DNA of 64,000 nucleotides from an uncultured Clostridia bacterium (GCA_948485625.1 CAOMRW010000004.1:40867-104866); one strand, 5' to 3'. Counted from the first letter of the stretch, positions 15,647 through 26,045 are shown. Made by a program: numbers and translations. The notes: a model not told the origin generated them from the sequence alone.

Positions 15647-16138
15647 TTAATTTACTTGCCATTCTCCATTTTTCTTACCATTTTTCCTTTCTATTAATAC
15701 ATTTTCTTGCATTTTCCCATATATATTTTACTGTTCTCAAAGATTTATTAATTTGCTTTGCTATTTCTTCTTGAGTTGTTGCTTGATTAGTTTTTAATAT
15801 GTTAATAATTGCTTGTTCTTCTAAAGTGTAATTATTGCACTTTAAATTGTCATTTTCTGCACGTTGAATATATTTATATGAGTATATATATTTTTTAATT
15901 CATTGTTAGTATTTGTAAGTAAGTTATAAAATAATTTTTCTAAAAATGATATATCCTCAAATATATTTTTTCAAAGTTTTTATAATTTACTCTTACCAAT
16001 GAGTTTCTAAAATGCTATGAATTTTCAGCAAATATCTCATCATTAATATTAAATCCAAAAGTTCTTAAATATTTTATCATAAAAACTGCTGTAGTTCTTG
16101 TATTTCCTTTGCAAAATGGATGGACTTGCCGTATACTT
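15647..16138 (-). pseudogene. Fic-family protein remnant
   Basis: The minus strand encodes the Fic signature HPFCKGNTRTTAVFM followed by IKYLRTFGFNINDEIFAENS, then an in-frame TAG where related Fic proteins have Trp, and RNSLVRVNY. Further 3' the family's C-terminal winged helix is visible (YTLEEQAIINILKTNQATTQ, EEIAKQINKSLRTVK), ending after another frameshift as ERKNGKKNGEWQVN. The N-terminal half, ahead of the HPF motif, is missing. At least one nonsense change and one or two shifts make it inactive. Fic enzymes AMPylate targets, and many bacterial ones are toxins. It lies between the TA pair and the type I restriction operon. Confidence 0.8.
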
Positions 16139-16178
16139 GAAGTGCATTTTTTGCACTTTAATATTTAAAAATTGCACT

Positions 16179-16227
16179 AAAAAATATCGCTTATAAGCGA
16201 CATTTTCACTCAAAAGCGATATTTTTT
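16179..16227 (-). terminator. Terminator of the type I restriction operon, probably bidirectional
   Basis: AAAAAATATCGCTT pairs with AAAAGCGATATTTTTT, with T-runs on both sides. It lies five bases behind the DUF4357 remnant. Confidence 0.75.
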
Positions 16228-16232
16228 AAAAT

Positions 16233-16899
16233 TTAATTATTTTTTATAAATATATCTATTAATTTTCCGTTCTCAGTTTTCCATGTTATCCAACCATTAT
16301 TTGCATTTTCTAAAACTATCCATCCAGCTGTACTTGGATATTTGCATTCTACATCTTCCATTAAAATCCCTTTCTCGATTTTAGCACTTCTTCTGCTTTC
16401 TGGCATTTAGTCTTTGTTACAATATAAACATTGGCTACCTTTTATCACAATAAATTTTCCATTTTGGACTCTCATTGTAACTTTAATATTTTTTCAGATA
16501 TATAATAAATTTCATCAGGTATTAACAATTTATTTGCTTTATCCAAATCTTGTTGAATTTTATCTGTTGCAGTATTAAACACTTTTTCATTGCTTATAGA
16601 TTTTGGAAATATCTGTCTTCTTTCTAATAAAGATAACCATTGTACTACAAGTTCAATGTCTACAGCAAATAACTCTGTATTTGGCACATTGTTTTTGCTA
16701 AATAACTCGTGTATTAATATTTCTTTTTCATCATAATCTTCTACTTCTATTGCAAATTTTCCTTTAAGTCCAAATACATTAACATATACATTTCTTTTTA
16801 AATTATACATGCGCTGTTCAAAATTATCTGTACCTGTCTTTCTTATTTTACTAATCCAGACACTATTCTTGTCATACTATAAATAATTCCCTTAGCCAT
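16233..16899 (-). pseudogene. GIY-YIG nuclease / DUF4357 protein, frameshifted
   Basis: The ATG (MAKGIIYSMTRIVSGLVK) overlaps the hsdR stop. The frame breaks at GLVK; deleting-one-A repair gives IRKTGTDNFEQRMYNLKRN and joins the 112-residue frame 16472-16810 (MYNLKRNVYVNVFGLKGKFA). That frame ends by ATGA overlap into GKFIVIKGS, breaks again, and a last piece (16233-16410) carries the DUF4357 motif NNGWITWKTENGKLIDIF. The order matches GIY-YIG-DUF4357 proteins found beside restriction systems. At least two shifts are needed to restore it, so it is inactive or the assembly is wrong at two homopolymers. Confidence 0.75.
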
Positions 16900-19800
16900 T
16901 TTCATCCTCCTTGCTGATTATTTTATATTCTTCACTTTCTTCAGAGACTTTTAAATCAGTATTTGAGTTTTCTTCATTTGTTGTATTATATTTAATTGTA
17001 TCTTCATTATTTAACATTTTATAAATTACATTTCCTAATGATTTCATTATAGCATTATAGAATTCTTTGCTTTCAAATAGTTTTTTATATGAACTTGCAC
17101 TTTCTTTATATGCTTTACTTGTCTTTTCACTAAATACTTTGGGAAATACTGATTTAACAAACATGTCTTCATTATTTGCTTTGGCAGATTTTTTAACTTC
17201 TTCATCTCTAATTATTATATCCATAATATTTCTTACAAGTAGATTATCTGATTCAGTAAATTGACCTGCATATAAATCATTTACTTTCTTTATAATTTCT
17301 TCAAGATATCTTTGTTCTTGTAAAACTGTTATTGGAATACCAGATCCTTGAGGTTGTATTAATCCTTCTGATTCATCCGTCTTTCTTAGAGACACACTAC
17401 CATCAAAAGTTCGCTTTAAATTATAGAATGTAAGTTTAAGCTTTCCTTCCAAATCAATTGATTCTAGTTTATTCTTAGGCAATAATTTTTCAACATATCT
17501 TAAGTACATATATGTTTTATGAAGTTCTTCATCTCCCATATATGTTATTTGAGTGATATAAGAATAGAATTTATTAAAGCTTATCACTTGTTTTCTAAAA
17601 CTTTCTCTATCTTCAACATCTAATTTGTTATATAAATCAACTGTTTCTTTTACACAACTCGTTAATTTTCCAAAGTCATTTTCATTTTGTTTGCCATCTT
17701 TTAAATATATTTTACAGAATTTCTCTATATTTTCATCATATATTAATCCATAACTCTTAATCATATTTAACTTATCATAAATAACGTTTAGATCTGTTGC
17801 ATATTCTAATACTGTTACATCATAGAATGGTTTAAATGCTTCTTGTATATCTGAAGCTTCATTTACAAAGTCAATTACCAATGTATCATCTTTTCCATTG
17901 TATGTTCTATTTAACCTTGATAAAGTTTGCACTGCTTTTATACCTTTTAATTTCTTATCTACAAACATAGTATGTAATAAAGGTTCATCAAATCCAGTTT
18001 GATACTTTTCTGCAACAACTAATATATTAAATTCATCTCCATGAAAATATTCTTTAGTTTGTGATTCAGAGATCTTTCTGCCATTTTTGGTTTTATTCAT
18101 GTTGCTTTCAGTAAACGTCTCATCACCATCTTTAATCTCACCAGAAAATGCAACTAATACATCTAAATCGTCATATCCTTTTTCTTGAATATATCTTTTC
18201 ATTTCAAAGAAATATCTAACAGCATGTAATCTTGAAGCTGTTACTAGCATCGCTTTACCTTTACAATTAATTTTATTTTTTGTAACATTCCTAAATTGCT
18301 CTACTATAATTTGTGTCTTTTGTGAAATATTTATTTCATGTAGACTTTCAAATTTCTTTATAATTCTTGTTGCATAATTTTCAGGGACTTCTGGATTATC
18401 TGGTGTTTTCTTTGCAATTTGATATATTGTTTTGTATGTCATATAATTTGCCAATACATCTAATATAAATTTTTCTTCTATCGCTTGTCTCATACTATAA
18501 ATATGATAAGGTATAAATGTCCCATTATCTTGCTTAGTTCCAAATAATTCTAAAGTTTTAGCTTTAGGTGTAGCAGTAAATGCAAAGAATGAAATATTAT
18601 CTTGCTTTCCATGTGTTGCTAATTCTTCTACTAATTTATCTTCATAATCCTTTTCATTTTCTTCTTCCTGTGCTTCTATTTCTGCATATTTCTTCAATGC
18701 TTCTTCTCTATCTGCCAAAGCTATTTTAAGCTTTTTTGCTGAATTTCCTGTTTGACTTGAGTGTGCTTCATCAACTATAACTGCAAATTTTTTTCCACTA
18801 ACATCATCGACTTCTTTATATATTACAGGAAATTTTTGAAGTGTTGTTATAATTATTCTTTTTCCATCATCTATTGCTTCCTTTAAGTCTTTTGATGTTT
18901 TTTGGTCATCTATTTTTACAACTACTCCTTTTTGATGTTCAAATTGGTATATAGTTTCTTGTAATTGTTTATCTAATACTTTTCTATCTGTTACAACAAT
19001 TATAGAATTAAATACTGCATTATTATTTCTATCATGCAATCCAGACAATCTATGTGCAAGCCATGCTATACTATTAGATTTTCCAGAACCAGCACTATGT
19101 TGTATTAAATAATTATGTCCTACTCCGCAATCTCTAACATTCCATATTAGTTTTCTTACAACATCTAATTGATGAAATCTTGGAAATATAATATTTTGTT
19201 TTTCCTTTTTTATTTCTTTTCCATTCTTATGTTCTACTTCTTCTTTTACTTGTAAATGTACAAATTTATGAAGTATTTCCATTAAAGAATCTTTCTTCAA
19301 TACATTCTTCCATAGATAATCTGTTGTATAACCATTTTCGTTTGTTGGATTTCCTGCTCCTCCTACATTACCTGCTCCATTAGAGCCTTGATTAAATGGT
19401 AAATAGTATGTATTTTTTCCAGCAAGTTTTGTTGTATATTTAACATCATAATGATCTACTGCAAAATATACTATCACTCTACTATTAAATCTAAATATCA
19501 ATTCTCTTGGATCCCTGTCATACATAAACTGCTTTTGTGCATTTTCACTATTTTGTCCTGTTATTTGATTTTTGAGTTCTAATGCAACAATTGGAATACC
19601 ATTTACTAATAAGATAATATCTATAGAGTTTTCGTTTTGAGTAGAATACTTTAATTGCCTTGTTTCATTTAATATATTTTTATTATATAAATACATATCT
19701 TCTGGGTTTAAGCTTGTTTCTGGCATAAAATATGCTAACTTAAATCTAAAAGTACCTGCTCCAGTATATTTAATACCATTTCTGATAACATCAATTATTC

Positions 19801-20041
19801 CTCTTGTTATTACTTCGTCATTAAATCTTTTTATAAATCTAGTTTCATAATCATCTGGAAATGCTTTTTTAAATTTATGCCACTCATCTTTTTGAGTATT
19901 TTCAATAAATGTAAATAAATCTTTTTTATTTAATGCATATTCTCTATCAAAATCTTGTGGATTTCCTTTAATATATCCACCATCTTGTGATAGAAGATAT
20001 GTTTCTATATCTTGTTCAAATCTTCTTTCATTTTCTTCCAT
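16892..20041 (-). CDS. hsdR: Type I restriction endonuclease subunit R
   Basis: A 1049-residue protein, a full-length HsdR. The N-terminal nuclease domain shows D141...E155-L-K157 in the PD-ExK pattern. The translocase has Walker A HSAGSGKS at 315-322 and DEAH at 424-427, then helicase motifs including AFTATPKA, SRLHAVRYF and TLSRLNRTY. Unmethylated sites trigger ATP-dependent translocation and distant cleavage. It follows the HsdM-S gene by 12 bases and overlaps the downstream GIY-YIG remnant by eight. The frame is fully intact despite decay on its downstream side. Confidence 0.95.
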   Translation of the reverse strand: MEENERRFEQDIETYLLSQDGGYIKGNPQDFDREYALNKKDLFTFIENTQKDEWHKFKKAFPDDYETRFIKRFNDEVITRGIIDVIRNGIKYTGAGTFRFKLAYFMPETSLNPEDMYLYNKNILNETRQLKYSTQNENSIDIILLVNGIPIVALELKNQITGQNSENAQKQFMYDRDPRELIFRFNSRVIVYFAVDHYDVKYTTKLAGKNTYYLPFNQGSNGAGNVGGAGNPTNENGYTTDYLWKNVLKKDSLMEILHKFVHLQVKEEVEHKNGKEIKKEKQNIIFPRFHQLDVVRKLIWNVRDCGVGHNYLIQHSAGSGKSNSIAWLAHRLSGLHDRNNNAVFNSIIVVTDRKVLDKQLQETIYQFEHQKGVVVKIDDQKTSKDLKEAIDDGKRIIITTLQKFPVIYKEVDDVSGKKFAVIVDEAHSSQTGNSAKKLKIALADREEALKKYAEIEAQEEENEKDYEDKLVEELATHGKQDNISFFAFTATPKAKTLELFGTKQDNGTFIPYHIYSMRQAIEEKFILDVLANYMTYKTIYQIAKKTPDNPEVPENYATRIIKKFESLHEINISQKTQIIVEQFRNVTKNKINCKGKAMLVTASRLHAVRYFFEMKRYIQEKGYDDLDVLVAFSGEIKDGDETFTESNMNKTKNGRKISESQTKEYFHGDEFNILVVAEKYQTGFDEPLLHTMFVDKKLKGIKAVQTLSRLNRTYNGKDDTLVIDFVNEASDIQEAFKPFYDVTVLEYATDLNVIYDKLNMIKSYGLIYDENIEKFCKIYLKDGKQNENDFGKLTSCVKETVDLYNKLDVEDRESFRKQVISFNKFYSYITQITYMGDEELHKTYMYLRYVEKLLPKNKLESIDLEGKLKLTFYNLKRTFDGSVSLRKTDESEGLIQPQGSGIPITVLQEQRYLEEIIKKVNDLYAGQFTESDNLLVRNIMDIIIRDEEVKKSAKANNEDMFVKSVFPKVFSEKTSKAYKESASSYKKLFESKEFYNAIMKSLGNVIYKMLNNEDTIKYNTTNEENSNTDLKVSEESEEYKIISKEDENG

Positions 20042-20053
20042 ATTTTTTATTCC

Positions 20054-22396
20054 TTACTTTTTTATTTTCTTCTTTCCAGTAACACATTCATATATAAGTG
20101 CTTTTTTATATTCTTTAAGCTTAGCTACCAAATCTGTACTTATTTCAATAACTTTATCTATATCATCTAATCTATTATCTAAATAATTTGCAATATCTTC
20201 TTGCTCATTAATTGGTGGTTCTATTGTTTTTATTGATGAAAAGTCAGAATCTTTTAAAGAACTTCTTAAATTCTTAGTCAAATGTAAAAAACATTTATAA
20301 TCATCTATACTTCTTAATAAATAATTGTAATATCTTGGTGAATCAGAATTATTAACTTCATATTGAGAGTATGATGGACTAGTTAATCCTTTATCATTAA
20401 TTAATCCTACACATCGTGGAGTAACATCTATATCATATAAACATAATAATAAATTATTTTCTTCAACTCTTTGATAACCATCAAATGATGCTGGCAGTTT
20501 TCCTGAAGGATTATCCAAATCTTTTACTTTTACCCCATCCATCGATAATGATAATATATTCTCTCCCGAATATTTTTCACAAATTTCTTTTTTCTTTTTT
20601 AATATATTTCTGTGCATTTTAATATTCCAATTTACAGGAATATCACCAATCCATTCAATATCACTATTATATATCTCATCAGTATCTTCTAATTCTTCTG
20701 CAGTAAATATTTTATTAATACTATCTCGTAATTCTTCTTGTAATACATCGACTTTTTCTTTTACTTTACTTATTGAATGGATCTCGTCAAATTCATAAAA
20801 ATATTTAGAAAAAGGAATTTCACAACCTCTTTTTTTTGTTTTATCTAATTCATAATTACTATCAAATATTTTTATGTTTTTTTCAAAATAATCTTCTATA
20901 TCTTCATTTATAGGAACATTTTGGCAAAAGCTATCTTCAATAATTTTATTTCCACTATTATCCTTGCCTATTTTATTAATTTTTACAGAAATAAATTCTA
21001 GTTCTTCTTTATTTAATATCTTAGATTTTACTTTTTTACCTTTTTCAATATATACATTACTTTTAAATTCATTATATGCTTTTAAAATTAAACTTCTACA
21101 TTCAGGATTTATATCTTTTTTCTTATATCCCATAGCTTTCCATCGTTTAGCAAAGCATTCTGAGGCATCTATAAGTTGTATTCTATTTTCTCTTATTTTA
21201 TCTTTTCTTTTAGATACTATCCATATATATGTAACAATTGGAGTATTATAAAATTGTTCTCCACTAAGCTTTATTATACATTCTAACAAATCATTATCAA
21301 GTAAATATTGTTTAAATTCACTTTCAGAACTTTCTGCGTCACCGTATAAAGGTGATCCATTTTGAATAATTGCCATTTTACCATTTTCTTTTAATTTCGC
21401 TACACCATTTAATGTAAATAATGTTTGACTATCAGAAATTCTAGGTAGCTTTACAGGAAATCTACCATTAATCCCCTTTGAGGCTTCTTCTTCAACTGCA
21501 TTCTTCTGTTTTTTCCAATCTATTCCAAATGGAGGATTAGAAATTATATAATCAAAAGTATACCCTTTAAATTTATCATCTGATAGTGTGTCTCCTTTTC
21601 TAAAATTATCAGTATTACCTCCTTTTATAAGCATATCAGATTCTGCAATAGCAAATGTTTCTGGATTAGATTCTTGACCATAACACTCAACTTTTGATTC
21701 TGAATTAAATTGATGTATTCTATCAACCATGCAGGATAGCATCTGTGAAGTCCCCATTGTCATGTCATATACATATTTTATCTGTGCTTCATTTGTTAAT
21801 ATATCTTTTTCATCAGCAAGTAATACATCTGTCATTAAATATATGATATCTCTAGCAGTAAAGTGAGCTCCAGCCTCTTCGTCATAACTTTCAGAAAATT
21901 TTCTCACCAATTCTTCAAAAATATAACCCATATCCTCGGTTTTAATTTCATCCAGTCCCATATATGCTTTTTTTGTATTAAACTCCTCTAATACAACGTA
22001 TAATAATTTATTTTCTGCTAATGTAGATATTTCATTTTTAAATTTAAAATTATCTAAAATATCTATCACATTATCTGAATATCCATTTATATAATTTTTG
22101 AAATTGCTTTCTATATTATCTGGATCTGATAATAATTTTTTAAAATCATATTTACTTGTATTATAAAAACTATATCCTGAGGCTTCTGTCAAGAACATTT
22201 CTTTAACTTCAAAATTCTTGACTTCTTCATATTTCCTCAATACCGCTTCTTTTGTTGGTTTTAATATATCATCAAATCTTTTTAATACTGTCATTGGAAG
22301 TATAACTTTCCCATATTCATGTGGTTTATATACTCCTACTAATTTTGTTGCTACTTCCCATATTAAATTTGCTTTTTCTTGTATTTTTGTACTCAT
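20054..22396 (-). CDS. hsdM: Type I methyltransferase fused to a half specificity subunit (HsdM-S)
   Basis: A 780-residue protein. Residues 1-500 are an N6-adenine methyltransferase of the HsdM subclass whose motif I reads YDMTMGTSQML (210-220) instead of DPxCGTGG; the catalytic NPPF is at 287-290. From about residue 581 (EWIGDIPVNW) to the end lie about 200 residues of HsdS: one target-recognition domain and one conserved helical spacer (ANYLDNRLDDIDKVI). Standard HsdS has two such halves (about 400 residues) and is a separate gene. No other hsdS gene lies nearby. A dimer of this fusion should read a symmetric bipartite site. The ATG overlaps the stop of the XRE gene by 4 bases. Confidence 0.9.
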   Translation of the reverse strand: MSTKIQEKANLIWEVATKLVGVYKPHEYGKVILPMTVLKRFDDILKPTKEAVLRKYEEVKNFEVKEMFLTEASGYSFYNTSKYDFKKLLSDPDNIESNFKNYINGYSDNVIDILDNFKFKNEISTLAENKLLYVVLEEFNTKKAYMGLDEIKTEDMGYIFEELVRKFSESYDEEAGAHFTARDIIYLMTDVLLADEKDILTNEAQIKYVYDMTMGTSQMLSCMVDRIHQFNSESKVECYGQESNPETFAIAESDMLIKGGNTDNFRKGDTLSDDKFKGYTFDYIISNPPFGIDWKKQKNAVEEEASKGINGRFPVKLPRISDSQTLFTLNGVAKLKENGKMAIIQNGSPLYGDAESSESEFKQYLLDNDLLECIIKLSGEQFYNTPIVTYIWIVSKRKDKIRENRIQLIDASECFAKRWKAMGYKKKDINPECRSLILKAYNEFKSNVYIEKGKKVKSKILNKEELEFISVKINKIGKDNSGNKIIEDSFCQNVPINEDIEDYFEKNIKIFDSNYELDKTKKRGCEIPFSKYFYEFDEIHSISKVKEKVDVLQEELRDSINKIFTAEELEDTDEIYNSDIEWIGDIPVNWNIKMHRNILKKKKEICEKYSGENILSLSMDGVKVKDLDNPSGKLPASFDGYQRVEENNLLLCLYDIDVTPRCVGLINDKGLTSPSYSQYEVNNSDSPRYYNYLLRSIDDYKCFLHLTKNLRSSLKDSDFSSIKTIEPPINEQEDIANYLDNRLDDIDKVIEISTDLVAKLKEYKKALIYECVTGKKKIKK

Positions 22397-22710
22397 TTTT
22401 TATTCTTCCTTTCTATTTCTTCTCTTATTTCATCCCATTTATCTGAATTATATAAAATGTATTGATATATATCTGTTGGTATATCATTTTTTTCTTTTGC
22501 TATTAAATCATAATATTGATTTTGCTTTTGTTTACTCAAATTCAGTTCTTCTAGTATTTTTATCTGTAATTCTCTGTCTGGTGGACTTTTTTCTCCTTTT
22601 AGTAATTGTCCTAAATAGAAAGAAGAAATTCCTAATCTTTGAGCAAATTTATTTTGACTAATCTGTTTTTTATCAAATTCATTTTTAAAAAAAGTTTTGA
22701 ATTTACTCAT
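22393..22710 (-). CDS. XRE-family regulator of the restriction operon
   Basis: A 105-residue protein with an N-terminal helix-turn-helix (FDKKQISQNKFAQRLGISSF) and a helical C-terminal tail. GGAG precedes the start. It is the first gene of the hsd operon and its stop overlaps the HsdM-S start (ATGA). Small regulators in this position commonly act as controller proteins that delay nuclease expression after entry into a new host; here this is inferred from position. Confidence 0.8.
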   Translation of the reverse strand: MSKFKTFFKNEFDKKQISQNKFAQRLGISSFYLGQLLKGEKSPPDRELQIKILEELNLSKQKQNQYYDLIAKEKNDIPTDIYQYILYNSDKWDEIREEIERKNKK

Positions 22711-22934
22711 TTTTTCTCCTTCTCTTTATAATCTATAAGCTTATATATTATATATCATAAGTATTGATTTATTACAATATTTTTTGATAATTTTGCATAA
22801 AAAATAGAAGTATTTCTACTTCCATTTTCATTTTCTTATTTTTACTAATCTCTTACTCATATATTTCCAACTATTTTTGATAAGTTGTAATAAGTATTTG
22901 TATTGTTATTTCTTTTTTTGCTAATTCTAAGCAT

Positions 22935-23207
22935 GTGAAAGCTAAAACTATACTTTTTTTATATAATAGAGATTATACTTTTATAGAGCAACCAACTTCC
23001 AAAAATAATAGATATGCAGATAATTTATCCAAATGTATTTCTATTGAAGATAAGTTTGAAAAATTAGTTTATAAAGAAACTTTTGACCTAATCACTAAAG
23101 CATTCGAATATCAAAATGAAATGTCTTCTGTTGAAATGAAAGAAGCTTTTATTGAAAGTTTTTCTTCTGCTGTATCTTTACTACTAGAATCACTTTCGAA
23201 GAAATAA
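22935..23207 (+). CDS. Small hypothetical protein
   Basis: A 90-residue frame with a GTG start and no clear ribosome site. The sequence KLVYKETFDLITKAFEYQNE, ending SAVSLLLESLSKK, is helical and looks coding, but the first part (TILFLYNRDYTFIEQPTSKN) has no family. It might be the tail of a truncated gene, since the frame is open a little further upstream to 22884. It lies between the restriction operon and an ATPase remnant, in clearly decaying DNA. Confidence 0.4.
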   Translation: MKAKTILFLYNRDYTFIEQPTSKNNRYADNLSKCISIEDKFEKLVYKETFDLITKAFEYQNEMSSVEMKEAFIESFSSAVSLLLESLSKK

Positions 23208-23223
23208 AAAGATACCCCCTTAC

Positions 23224-23540
23224 CTAAATTGTTTTTTGTTCTGTTAAATATGTTTGAACTACTTCTGGCATTTCACCTACAACTAAGTATCTTCTATATA
23301 ATTTTAAGCATAATTCATGAATATCTTTATGCCATTCTTCCATCATTTTCAAAATGTTTTTGAATCTCTTCTATTAAATTCTCTCTTCCTATACTATTAA
23401 AAATTCTTTAAATGATAGTGGATACATATTTATCATTTGAACTTTTCCTACTGGTAATGAATAATTTTTTCTGTTGATTGCTATGCCAAGTATTGTTTTT
23501 CACCTATATATTTATCATTATAATATTGAGAATTTTTCAA
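23224..23540 (-). pseudogene. DUF4143 / AAA_14 ATPase fragment
   Basis: The minus strand reads GIAINRKNYSLPVGKVQMIN, then MYPLSFKEF, a shift, RENLIEEIQKHFEN, another shift, and HELCLKLYRRYLVVGEMPEV ending in TEQKTI. This is the middle part of the common AAA_14/DUF4143 ATPase family; the Walker motifs upstream and the C-terminal domain are missing. It is a decayed relic at the right end of the defence island. The following 300 bases up to the tRNA hold no other gene. Confidence 0.75.
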
Positions 23541-23836
23541 GATTTTAAAAGCTAATACTAGCATAAAACTTTGCTAAAATAAAAATGTTTTTTAAAATTA
23601 TTAATTGAATTATACAATTCATCATTTTATATCATTTTTATGTATAATATCAATAGATTGTTCCAAAATTTATGAAAACTCAATTATTTTATATTATTCT
23701 TTATTCTACTTTAATCTCGTTAAAACTTGCCTATTCACACTAAGTTCCGCCCTAACTGTTACCAAAGTATAACTATTTTGAATAAAAACGCATCAAAAAG
23801 CACTCACTAAAATTTAGCAAATGCTTCTTATTATTG

Positions 23837-23912
23837 TGGTTGCGGGGGGAGGACTCGAACCTCCGACCTTTGGGTTATGAGCCCAACGAGCTGCCAACTG
23901 CTCCACCCCGCG
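23837..23912 (-). tRNA. tRNA-Met (CAT), initiator type
   Basis: A 76-base tRNA with encoded CCA. The anticodon loop CTCATAA sits on a stem of three consecutive G-C pairs (GGG/CCC), and the first acceptor base is C opposite A, both marks of the initiator tRNA. Its 3' end faces the accessory region to the left. Confidence 0.93.
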
Positions 23913-24099
23913 ATGTATTGATAATATTTATTATACTCTTTTATAATATTATTGTCAAGCAATTTAGAAAATTTATATTAATAACTTAGAAAATTTAGCA
24001 TAATTTAATAAATCTTTTGAATTTCTCCTTATATTATATGCTAAATTTTCTAAAAAATTCACATTTATCCATATTTTTTCAACATATTTTTATAGTATA

Positions 24100-25950
24100 T
24101 TATTTGTTTAATTCCTTATATCTCTTTATTTTCATAGTAGAAGTTTTCTCAAATTCTCCCTCTTTAATTTCTAGAGATTTAATTGCTTTATATGAAGTTA
24201 ATTTTTTGTTTACTTCTTTTATTTTTTTCCAGATGATATCATAGATTTCGTTTTCAGATAATTTACCATATATCTCTTCTATTTTTTCATAATCTGGTAT
24301 AACTCTTGCAGTAATTATCAATTCTTTTTCTTCTTTTTTGCTATTCTCTTCTGGCTTTTTTCCATATATCATAGATTCTTTTATTTCGTCCACTTTATCT
24401 AAAATCATTTCTATTTCTTCTGGATAAATATTTTTTCCATTTTGAGTAACAATAACATTTTTGCTTCTACCAGTTATAAATATAAATCCATCTTCATCAA
24501 TATATCCTATATCTCCTGAATTAAAATATCCATCTTCGTCAATTACTTTTTTAGTTTCTTCTTCATCTTCATAATATCCCATCATTAAAGTTGGTGTTTT
24601 TATTAATATTTCACCTTCTCCATTCTCATTTGGGTCTTTTACTTTTATATCTGCTTGAACAATTGCTTTACCTGCTGAACCTACAGATGTTTTATATTCT
24701 GGCGTTAATGCTGATATTGGAGCTGTTTCTGTTAATCCATATCCTTGTAAAAATGTAATTCCTATATCTTCTAACCATAATCCTACTTTTTTATCTATTG
24801 GAGCTGCTGCCGAAACTATTATTCTTAAGTTTCCTCCTAGATTATCATATATTTCTTTGAATACTTTTTTCTTTATATCTATTCCTGCTCCTTTTAAAGC
24901 ATTTGTAACAGAAATCATTGTATTTACCATTTTATCTTTTTTGCTTTTTACTATTTTTTCATTTATTTTTTTATATAAGCTTTCTACTAGAAGTGGTACT
25001 GTTAAAATTGCTGTAGGTTTTGATTCTTGTAGATTTGGTACTATATATCTTAAACCTTCACATATTGCAATAGACGCTCCACATGCAATTGGTAATAAAA
25101 ATCCTATTGTTGATTCATAGCAGTGATGTAATGGTAATACTGAAAATAGTCTATCTATTGGATAGATTTTTACATATGCTGATACTGCATTTATATTTTC
25201 TGCCAAATTTCTATTATTTAGCATTACCCCTTTTGAGTTTGAAGTTGTTCCTGATGTAAAGAATAGTATTTTAAATTCTTCTGGGTCTATTTGTACTTTT
25301 TCAAAACTGTTATCACCTGACTTTATTATAGCTTTTCCTAAATCTATTAAGTATTGTAATCCTACATCTTTTTCTTCTAATTTTTTGTCTGATTTCATTT
25401 CAATAAAATATTCTACTTCTGGAATTCTTTCTTTAATTTTCTTTATATCTTCTTCTTTTCTTGGTGAATAAATTATTGCTGATGCTTTTGATCTTCTTAC
25501 TATATTTTCTAATTCGTTTATAGGTAGTTCTCTATCTGCTGGTACTGCAATTCCCACGCCACAAAGCATTGCCATATATGATGCATACCACCCATATTGT
25601 GTCTCTCCTATAATTATTATTCTTTTATTTTTTAGATTTAGTACATTTACTAATGCAGTTCCTAATCCTAAAACATCTTCTCCAAATTCTTTATATGTGA
25701 TTGTATTATATGATTCTTTATGATTTGGCTTTTCTAATATACATGGGTTATTAGGATAATTCTTTATTGATTGTAGAAAAGATTCTTTTACTGTTTTATA
25801 ATGTGTCATATCCTCATATGGTGTTTCCCTTTTTTTCTTAAAATTCTTTTTTTCTATTTTTTCATAATCAATTTCATTTAGTTCATCTACCATATTCATT
25901 TTCATTTTTTTAAATTTCATCTTTGGAACTTTAATGTCTCTTAATCCCAT
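24100..25950 (-). CDS. Long-chain acyl-CoA synthetase (AMP-binding)
   Basis: A 616-residue enzyme of the ANL superfamily. The phosphate-binding loop reads LFFTSGTTSNSKGVMLNN, with the later motifs GYGLTETAPIS, YFNSGDIGYIDEDGFIFITG (adenylate-contacting Asp) and NGKNIYPEEIE (hinge region and lysine). It activates fatty acids to acyl-AMP and then acyl-CoA. A 60-residue N-terminal extension (MGLRDIKVPKMKFKKMKM) is basic and could associate with membrane. It is monocistronic, between the tRNA and a palindromic element. The substrate chain length cannot be told from the sequence. Confidence 0.85.
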   Translation of the reverse strand: MGLRDIKVPKMKFKKMKMNMVDELNEIDYEKIEKKNFKKKRETPYEDMTHYKTVKESFLQSIKNYPNNPCILEKPNHKESYNTITYKEFGEDVLGLGTALVNVLNLKNKRIIIIGETQYGWYASYMAMLCGVGIAVPADRELPINELENIVRRSKASAIIYSPRKEEDIKKIKERIPEVEYFIEMKSDKKLEEKDVGLQYLIDLGKAIIKSGDNSFEKVQIDPEEFKILFFTSGTTSNSKGVMLNNRNLAENINAVSAYVKIYPIDRLFSVLPLHHCYESTIGFLLPIACGASIAICEGLRYIVPNLQESKPTAILTVPLLVESLYKKINEKIVKSKKDKMVNTMISVTNALKGAGIDIKKKVFKEIYDNLGGNLRIIVSAAAPIDKKVGLWLEDIGITFLQGYGLTETAPISALTPEYKTSVGSAGKAIVQADIKVKDPNENGEGEILIKTPTLMMGYYEDEEETKKVIDEDGYFNSGDIGYIDEDGFIFITGRSKNVIVTQNGKNIYPEEIEMILDKVDEIKESMIYGKKPEENSKKEEKELIITARVIPDYEKIEEIYGKLSENEIYDIIWKKIKEVNKKLTSYKAIKSLEIKEGEFEKTSTMKIKRYKELNK

Positions 25951-26045
25951 TTTTATTACCCCTTTTATTTTAAATTCTCAAATATTATTATACTAGAAAA
26001 TTATGTTTTCTTCAAGTTTAGAATAAGTGGTCAGTTTAAACAAAG

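Noticed and set aside
20054..22396. Unusual motif I (DMTMGTSQML) of HsdM considered as an inactivating change
   Set aside because: A known subclass of type I methyltransferases has this form, and the NPPF motif is intact.
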